This document shows, piece after piece, positions 57,290-64,000 of a stretch of DNA of 64,000 nt. The notes beneath the pieces are model-generated. The model ran no database searches. It was not told where the DNA came from and was given only the letters and a program-made list of their open reading frames with translations. How positions within the stretch are numbered: the first letter of the stretch is position 1; each line of letters opens with the position of its first letter. The translations under genes and the position numbers were made by a program. This DNA comes from Macrosoma leucophasiata (lineage: Eukaryota; Arthropoda; Insecta; Lepidoptera; Hedylidae): NCBI GenBank assembly GCA_036365455.1, contig JAWQUS010000020.1, forward strand, positions 1,151,001 through 1,215,000, given 5' to 3'.

Positions 57290-57580
57290 TTTTTTTTTTT
57301 ATGTAATTGAAGTGGCAAACAAGCATGCAGTTCACATTGATGTTAAGTGATGACTGCAGCCTATAGACACCCACACAAAGACCGAGGTCAAAATGCAAAT
57401 GCGTTACCACTCCTGAGGCCCAAGGTGTTATGTCTCTGTGCCGGAAATTACAGAGCCGTACATTACCACCTGACCGGAACACGATAGTGCTGAACACTAC
57501 CATTTAGCGGCAAGTAAATCAGGTAATGCGGTGGTGCCTACGCCCGCGAGCTCCGTCACTGGAGCTCTACCACCAGTAAA
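57290..57580 (-). repeat. repeat X, full copy
   Basis: tatgtaattgaagtggcaaa to gagctctaccaccagtaa. Confidence 0.85.
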
Positions 57581-57767
57581 ACGGTGACGGGTGACGGGTT
57601 TTTAGTATTAAGTATTAAATTTCTACAGTAAGCTAAGTATATTTGGAATTTCTGTGTTCTTTATTAAGATTCCCTTTAGTAATATGAATTTAATTGAATT
57701 TAATTTAACATCTGAAGATGAAAAATATTAATGCCTGATTTTCCCTGAAAATAAGCACTATTTTTTT

Positions 57768-58015
57768 TTATTATGTAACGAAGGTGGCGTGCACGCATGC
57801 AGTCCACATGGATATTAGGTGATAACTGGAATCTATAGACATATATACAAAAACCAGAGGTCAAAATGCAGAAGCGTTGCCACCCCTGAGACCTTAGTTG
57901 TAATGTCTCAGTGATAGTTATTACGGGGCCATATTACCATCTAACCGGAACACGATAGTACTGAATATTACCATTTGGCGGCAGACAGATTATAGGTAAT
58001 GCGGTGGTGTATACA
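57768..58015 (-). repeat. repeat X-b, diverged
   Basis: tatgtaacgaaggtggcgtg...ccacccctgagaccttagtt...taatgcggtggtgta. Confidence 0.7.
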
Positions 58016-58317
58016 ACATTATTCACGATGTAATTGCCGATACGGTGCGAAATGTTAGCACGGGTCAAAGTTCCATTAATAATTACCGCTAGTTTCGTAG
58101 CCCCATATTAATCCAATAGTTTGGTACCGTTTATCTTTGTAAGGACGCTAATAGTTTTCCTGCATTATTTATATCTTACTTAATCTCTATTAAGCCGCTT
58201 TCTGCTTCTGGAGGATTCGATATATACTTGAAAACTGTTATTTGGACCATGGGACCGAATAGGTATCTACTCGTATTTTATGGAAATGCACGCACGAGTC
58301 TTTGGTTTTTAGAAAAA

Positions 58318-58665
58318 AAGAAAAAAACGGAAAGAAAAATTTGACTTCGGGCAGGAATCGAACCTGCGACCTCAGGATAACCAGTCCAGCCGCTTTACCA
58401 CTAAGCAACCGAAGTCCCACACCGATGCCAGAGAATACGATGCGTCAAATTTTGCATTCCCTTTTGATTTTTAACCGATCTAGGGTCGGTGAACGTCCAT
58501 TGATAACTAATCAATAGCTAAACAACCGAAATTATAAACTTTGTAGACTGGTTATCCTTAGGTCGCAGGTTCGATTCCTGCCCGAAGTCAAATTCTTTCT
58601 TTCCGTTTTTTTTCTTTAATTTCTAAAGTTCACTCGCATGTGTTATTGCCAAAAATAAATAGTAC
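58318..58665. repeat. repeat K subfamily 2, inverted pair
   Basis: Minus copy with tRNA-like part 58343-58416 (7 bp acceptor GACTTCG/CGAAGTC, T stem GCAGG/CCTGC) and a plus partial copy 58545-58665, about 130 bp apart. Confidence 0.75.
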
Positions 58666-58724
58666 GAGTCTTTGGTTGTTCAATTTTATATTTTTATACC
58701 TACACAGGAATTGTTTCATTTTAT

Positions 58725-58945
58725 TATGTAAAGAAGGTGGCAAACAAGCATCCAACTCACATTGATGTTAAGTGATGACTGCAGCCTAGAGACATTTTCA
58801 CGAAAACCAGAGGTTAAAACGTATATAATAACGTGGCAACGCATCTGCATTTTGACCTGTTGTCATTGGGTAAGTGTCTATAGGCTGCAGTCATCACTTA
58901 ACGTCAATGTGAACTGCATACTTATTTGCCCCTTTTTTTTCCATA
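58725..58945. repeat. repeat X tail pair (-,+)
   Basis: 58725-58830 minus tail and 58836-58945 plus tail, facing each other. Confidence 0.7.
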
Positions 58946-59490
58946 AAATAACATTGAAGATGCATCATTCTAATATTATAGGATTTTTCAAATCGGTCTA
59001 GGAGTTTATGTGTGAAAACGTTACAAACATACACACAAAAACACAAATGTTTACTCTTTAATTTTAATGGTACAGAAGTTTAAATGACAGCAGGTAATTT
59101 TAATTTTTCGCAGCACAAAATACTTATCACAAGGAAACACAAAAAAATTGCAGATCTACATGTCAATACAAAAACCACGGCATACGACGACCTAAAATAC
59201 AGATTTATCGAAATCATAAATAGAAGTTAGTTTCATGAGATAGATTACATAAACAAGCGTATCTAAATCGAGCTAAGTTTGAACCAGTCTCGAATTAGGA
59301 AGTCCGCATTAATTAGAACTACGACCGTTGGATATGTCGGCTGCTAATTGGGTTTGGTTTTTACGAGTCTTTGTGAAATGTGGATCTCTGACGTGTTTCA
59401 AAGGGTTACTTCTTGTATAACTACCTTTGTGATCGAATATTTTAAACAAATAGGCCAAATTATAGTGTTAAGTGAGAAAATAAAGAATAA
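58946..59490. other. no gene recognised
   Basis: AT-rich spacer. Confidence 0.3.
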
Positions 59491-59492
59491 TA

Positions 59493-60776
59493 TTAGTTGG
59501 GGAAAAAGTTTCTTCGCATTTTTTAAGATAAGTCAAAACATTTTTTAATATAGTTTATTTAAATTTAACTAAAGTATGTATGTACCATTTTGTTCGATAA
59601 CCTTTTGCCATCTTGTAGGTAGGGACATGATCCCATTGCTATAAAAATTTTGGGACTTCTCATCAAAATACCGCGACAAGTGGATTTGGCAGTCCTCTCG
59701 TGATGTTAACCTAACATTGCATAAAGAATTCTGAAGAGACCGAAACAGGTGGAAATCTGAAGGTGCAAGGTCAGGACTATACGGCGGATGCATTAACACC
59801 TCCCAGCCAAACTCTCTTAATTTTTGCTGAGTGGCTATAGATGTGTGAGGTCTAGCGTTATCATGATGAAACACCACACCCCTTCTGTTGATCAATTCCA
59901 GCCGCTTTCTCTCAACTTCTTGCTTTAATCTCATCAGTTGTTCGCAGTAGAGTTCAGAATCGATAGTCCTGCCTAGTGGTAATAGCTCATAATGAATAAT
60001 GCCCTTCCAATCCCACCACACACACAACATCACCTTATTGCGAGTTGATCCGGGTTTCACCACAGTCTGTGAAGCCTGACCGGCCTTTGACCACGACCTT
60101 TTTCGCACGTTCTTGTCATACGTGATCCACTTTTCATCACCAATTATCAGCTTCTTCAAAAATGATTCGGTTTCATTAGGTCGTAATAAAGAATCACAAA
60201 TGAGTACACGGTTCATTTAGGTTTCTTTCAGTGAGCTCGTGAGGTACCCAAATATCGAGCTTTTTTTTGTACCCAGCTTTTTTCAAATGCGCCAAAACTG
60301 TTTTGTGATCAATTCTCAGTTTTTCAGCTACGTCGTAACTACTGATATGTCGATCTTGCTCCACTTTTTAAAAATGGCATCCATTTTATCAGTTATAGGG
60401 CGACCAGAGCGAGGTGCATCTTTGACATCAAAATTTCCGGATTGAAAACGCTTAAATCAAATTTGTGCTACTCTCACAGACACTGCACTAGGTCCATAAA
60501 CATCGCAAATTTTTTTCGCGGCTTGCGTTGCATTTTTACCTTTTTTGTAGTAAAATTTTAAAATGTATCGAATTTCTTCATTAGATTCACTCATCTTGAC
60601 AGTACGAAAAACAAATGAAAATCACACATTTGCCTAATTTGAATTTGGAATTATGTTCTTTAAAATGTTAACTTTCAATGATACCAAAACCAGCTAGATA
60701 CAAATACTACAGCCTAAGAGATTTTATTACAAGTTCATACGTACTATAATGCGAAAAGACTTTTTCCCCAACCTAT
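59493..60776 (-). mobile_element. mariner element 2
   Basis: 1284 bp, TA-flanked, about 96% like element 1; left end lacks one G (ttagttgggg). Confidence 0.9.
59569..60593 (-). pseudogene. mariner transposase, broken differently
   Basis: The C-terminal 215 codons (60216-59569), with the D34D triad, are intact, including the Cys lost in copy 1. The N-terminal part has a Trp-to-stop change (about 60455), a missing base near 60369, and an extra A just before the internal Met (about 60217), so the two halves are out of frame. Confidence 0.9.
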
Positions 60777-61027
60777 TATTTGAACAAAAACAGAAACTTA
60801 ATATCCAACTCATCTCAAGTTAATCTTAGTTTAGGCACCAGCCCTACACTACACAATTTAATTTCATAATTACTGGTAATTTTCTGATGTTGATAAATGT
60901 TCAACTGTGTTATAAATCTAATTTCCATCTGAATTCCATTAGCGGCTGCAGTATTTCTGTGCTGATTTTTCCATATAACCATTGTAAAATTTTCAATTTT
61001 CCCAGTAAGAGAAATTATGTTATAATA
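60777..61027. other. no gene recognised
   Basis: A minus-strand open stretch of about 55 codons has no splice signals or domain. Confidence 0.3.
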
Positions 61028-61229
61028 CTACGTATAGAATGGACACGTCTTCGTCCCGCCCGATTTCCCCGTATCACCTAACCTCCTCCCCTCTTATGGG
61101 CGACGGTTGGTATTTTCTACGTGCTACGCACACAGGTGCACGTGTAAATGCACGTCACTGATTGATGTCTGTATAATAGAGACCAAATTAAGCGTTTGTA
61201 TGGAATTTTGGCGGAGTGTCCGCGGTGTG
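61028..61229 (-). repeat. repeat E copy 2
   Basis: Inverted match to 4526-4712. Confidence 0.7.
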
Positions 61230-61260
61230 CCAATAATCTACAAAATCACAAACATATTTT

Positions 61261-61530
61261 TACTGGTGGTAGAGCTCCAGTGACGGAGCTCGCGGGCGTA
61301 GGCACCACCGCATTACCTAATATACATGCCGCTAAATAGTAGTGTTCAGCGCTATCGTGTTTCGGTCAGGTGGTAATGTACGGCCCTGTAATTTCCGGCA
61401 CAGAGGCATAACACCTTAGGCCTCAGGAGTGGTAACACATCTGCATTTTGACCTTGGTCTTTGTGTGGGTGTCTATAGGCTAACATCAATGTGAACTGCA
61501 TGATTGTTTGCCAATTCCATTACATAAAAT
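61261..61530 (+). repeat. repeat X, near-full copy
   Basis: actggtggtagagctccagt to cattacataaaat, missing the gcagtcatcactt part near the 3' end. Confidence 0.8.
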
Positions 61531-61574
61531 ATGTATATATATAAACTGTAATATTGAAGACCTAAATAATCTAT

Positions 61575-61640
61575 CATCATGATCACTCAAGCTGAAAGGC
61601 GTCTGGACTAAGCCTTTCTCAAAGAGGCTTAGAACAGTTG
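61575..61640 (+). repeat. retroelement relic
   Basis: atcatcatgatcactcaagc...gaaaggcgtctggac, type as 6034. Confidence 0.4.
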
Positions 61641-61837
61641 CGTGTCATTAGGGGAGAATAAATATGCCCTAAACACCTCGCTTGGCAGGCGAATTGGCGA
61701 TCACAATGGCGGTAGTTTTTATTGCGGGACGCTGCTGCTCGCTTTATTATATTTACTACCGCTTTATCGGAATGGTTTTAGTGCCATTGCTTGGCACTCC
61801 TCCATGAGAAGGCGACGCGACGGGGTCATCACGTCCC

Positions 61838-62218
61838 GATGCTTTCAGATGGCAATTGGATCATTACATCCTGATACTTTCAGAAGGCGATTGGGTCATC
61901 ACGTCCCTATGATTACAGATGGAAATTGGGTCGTCACGTCCCGATGCCTTCAGAAGGCGATTGGGTCATCACGTCCCGATGATTTCAGATAGCAATTGGG
62001 TCATTACATCCAGATGCTTTCAGAAGGCGATTGGGTCATCATATCCTGATGCTTTCAGAAGGCGATTGGGTCATCACGCCCCGATGCCTTCAGGTGGGCG
62101 TTTGAGTCGCCACGTCCCGATGCCTTCAGATGGGCGTTTGGGTCGCCACGTCCCTATGCTTTCAGATGGGCGATTGGGTCGCCACGTCCCGATGCCTTCA
62201 GTGGGCGAGGGGCGGGGG
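61838..62218 (+). repeat. 35/36 bp minisatellite
   Basis: Seven 35 bp units (61838-62082), three 36 bp units (62083-62190) and a partial. Unit type gatgccttcagaaggcgatt gggtcatcacgtccc. In the first six units two variants (atggcaatt / aaggcgatt) alternate. Confidence 0.9.
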
Positions 62219-63624
62219 AGACGTCATGTTAATATAACAACAAAAAGATAATTAATCATTTATATAACGACCAAACTCAAATATTAAAACCCTAAACAAT
62301 CTGTAAAAATACTAATAAATGTTCAAAACATTTAAGGAGGTCGGCGGTACCTCCGGTTTGGTTCTCGAAACTCGAAAAGCGAAAACGTGTATCGGTCAAC
62401 CGCGTTATAGGTAAGCTGGTTTGATGTACACTGCCGGCCAGTTTCAAGAATACACTATGCAAATATATGTTATTTTTAGAGTTCTATTAATCTAAAATAA
62501 TAAACGGAACTCATATGGATGATTCGGAACTTAATTCTCACGGCCAAATAATGAAACGTCACTTAAGTTTAAGTGGGACTGTAAAACACGTGTAAAGAAC
62601 AGCAATACGAGAGTAAGATATTAATTTACGTTTGAGTTTTAAGCCATTAGAGGACCAATCGTGTGTCTGTTTTTCTGTGTGGCAAAGCCATTAGCTTCAT
62701 AAGGACTAGGCCAATTGAGTAGAAAGGAAACTTACGTGTACAGAGATGAAAGCTATTGTAATGAACAAAATCTTTTTATGAACTGTGTCAGTATGATGTG
62801 TCAGTATGAGTCCTTAAAATATTTTCCAAACGCATGGGAGACAGAGAAACGGAGTGCAAAAAGAAGTTCAACGGTACATTATTAAACCGTTATAGTTCAT
62901 TGATAGGCCTTTAAAATTAAATACATACTATTTGATGTACAAAAATAAAATCTAGGTACACTTCGTAAAGTCGATTTTGAAAAAGGAAAAGAAAAAAATA
63001 ATGTATCCTATCAAAAAGTTAAATTTCCATAAGACTACATGCTAAAAGAGGAAACACAATAAAGTCATGTACTTGAGGATTTAATACTCTTGGCCAACTT
63101 ATTAAAATCTGCTTCCTAATGCACGATAAGTAGTTATATCGTACAAAAAAATTTAATCGTGATTTTAATAATGATTTAATTTATAGTCCACAAAAATTCG
63201 CGATTTTTTTAAATCTATGGTCTCAGTTTTCTGCCTGCGGTGTAACCCACGCCGAACGCACATGTCGTATGCCCGAATTCATGCACCGTTCACCCATTTC
63301 CTGAAAAAGACTTCGATTTATGGTTTAACCTACCAACCGCCTAAGTCAACTTGGGTGAATATTTCTATGATGCAACTTTATGCCCAGGAACGTAGATAAA
63401 TAAACATGTCAACGTAAAATATAAATGGATGATTGAAAAGTTACATTTTGGGTTAATGGAAGACTCTTTTTTTTTTTAATAAATATTCTCTTCTAAACGC
63501 AGCCCGTTTGACGTACCATTGTACAGTCAAGAAACTCTTAATTCGTTCAAAAAACAGGCAAATATACCTTTTATTATGTAATTACTTGACTACATTAAGT
63601 TTAAGCTTAAGACCAATTCAATGT
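62219..63624. other. no gene recognised
   Basis: 1.4 kb of AT-rich DNA with only short chance frames. Confidence 0.3.
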
Positions 63625-63716
63625 AAATACTACCCACACAAAGACCAAACATAGGCTGCAGTCACCACTTAACATCAAGGTGAACTGCATGCTTGTGTGA
63701 CAGTTACATTACATAA
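63625..63716 (+). repeat. repeat X tail
   Basis: acccacacaaagaccaaaca then gctgcagtcaccacttaaca...cattacataaaaaa. Confidence 0.7.
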
Positions 63717-63718
63717 AA

Positions 63719-64000
63719 AAACCGGTCAAGTGCGTGTCGGGCCACGCGCAGTGTAGGGTTTCGTAGTTACAGAATGTAATGAAAAAATAAATAAATATTT
63801 TCTATGGATTCGTTAGAAATTTATACATTTGGTCGACTATTACTCGCAAACTTGTAAGGCCATATTAAGTGTGATAGTTTTCCTTTTAATTTCGTTATAT
63901 GTAGCTACTATTGCCATAACGTTTGAATTTCTCACAATAACCGTTTAGTCTGTAGGAGGGGGACACTTGAGTCTAACGAAAATTTGCACTTTAAAGCTTA
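63719..64000 (+). repeat. repeat Y copy 3, runs off the right edge
   Basis: aaccggtcaagtgcgtgtcg...ggccacgcgcagtgtaggg, tactcgcaaacttgtaaggc. It follows the X tail directly. Confidence 0.75.

Noticed and set aside
58343..58416. Possible tRNA gene on the minus strand
   Set aside because: Belongs to K subfamily 2, with the same aaaacggaaagaaaaatttg flank as other copies; the anticodon arm does not pair well.
60795..60990. Minus-strand open stretch of about 55 codons as the missing first exon of the host gene
   Set aside because: It ends in a stop, has no donor in phase 0 and shows no Cys/His pattern leading into the next exon.
61642..62251. Possible gene made of short repeats near the right side
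   Set aside because: The frame changes within the 35 bp units and only the 36 bp units keep one frame; no start context or splice signals support a protein.

Overview
The window looks like a stretch of moth or butterfly (Lepidoptera) nuclear DNA. It is AT-rich, carries one intron-rich host gene, and is packed with short and truncated mobile elements of kinds typical of that order: tRNA-headed SINEs, CR1/Jockey-, RTE- and R4/Dong-type LINE fragments, two mariners, a hAT-type element, fold-back MITEs and one young Ty3/gypsy retrotransposon. The species cannot be told from the sequence. Repeat family names used here (X, K, G, P, Q, U, V, W, Y, S, T, E) are working labels of mine, not database names.

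Layout. 1-4.33 kb: the 5' LTR, leader, gag and most of pol of a Ty3/gypsy element on the minus strand, open in both frames and running off the left edge. 4.4-33.8 kb: nested repeats only, with no host gene recognised. Repeat X dominates: about 290 bp, starting actggtggtag and ending tgcttgtttgccac...cattacataaaa, with roughly 40 full or partial copies in the whole window. 33.8-55.2 kb: one host gene on the minus strand, of which I can join six exons (55195-54520, 54051-53861, 47454-47250, 46500-46109, 44717-44588, 34140-33881). All splice phases agree and the joined frame ends in a stop codon with a poly(A) signal 40 bp further on. The visible protein is 617 residues: Cys/His-rich at its start, then a long charged Ser/Thr/Pro-rich region. 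It best fits the insect nuclear-envelope protein family of Drosophila fs(1)Ya, but that name is tentative. Its first exon was not found. Its 9.9 kb last intron holds a thrice-repeated coding-like module, a LINE end, a hAT element, and a chain of four elements (two R4/Dong LINE ends and two copies of a ~775 bp GC-rich unit) that each end in TAA repeats. 55.2-64 kb: further upstream, a local four-copy repeat array, more X copies, a second mariner, and a 35/36 bp minisatellite.

Nothing here forms an operon or an obvious new biochemical system. The most unusual signals are structural: the TAA-linked chain at 41.3-44.1 kb; the tRNA-like K repeats, which occur at nearly every locus as inverted pairs; the triplicated open-frame module at 34.2-36.5 kb; and a GC-rich 673 bp retroposed unit with an exact 10 bp target duplication. 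All calls come from reading the sequence; no alignments or database searches were run.
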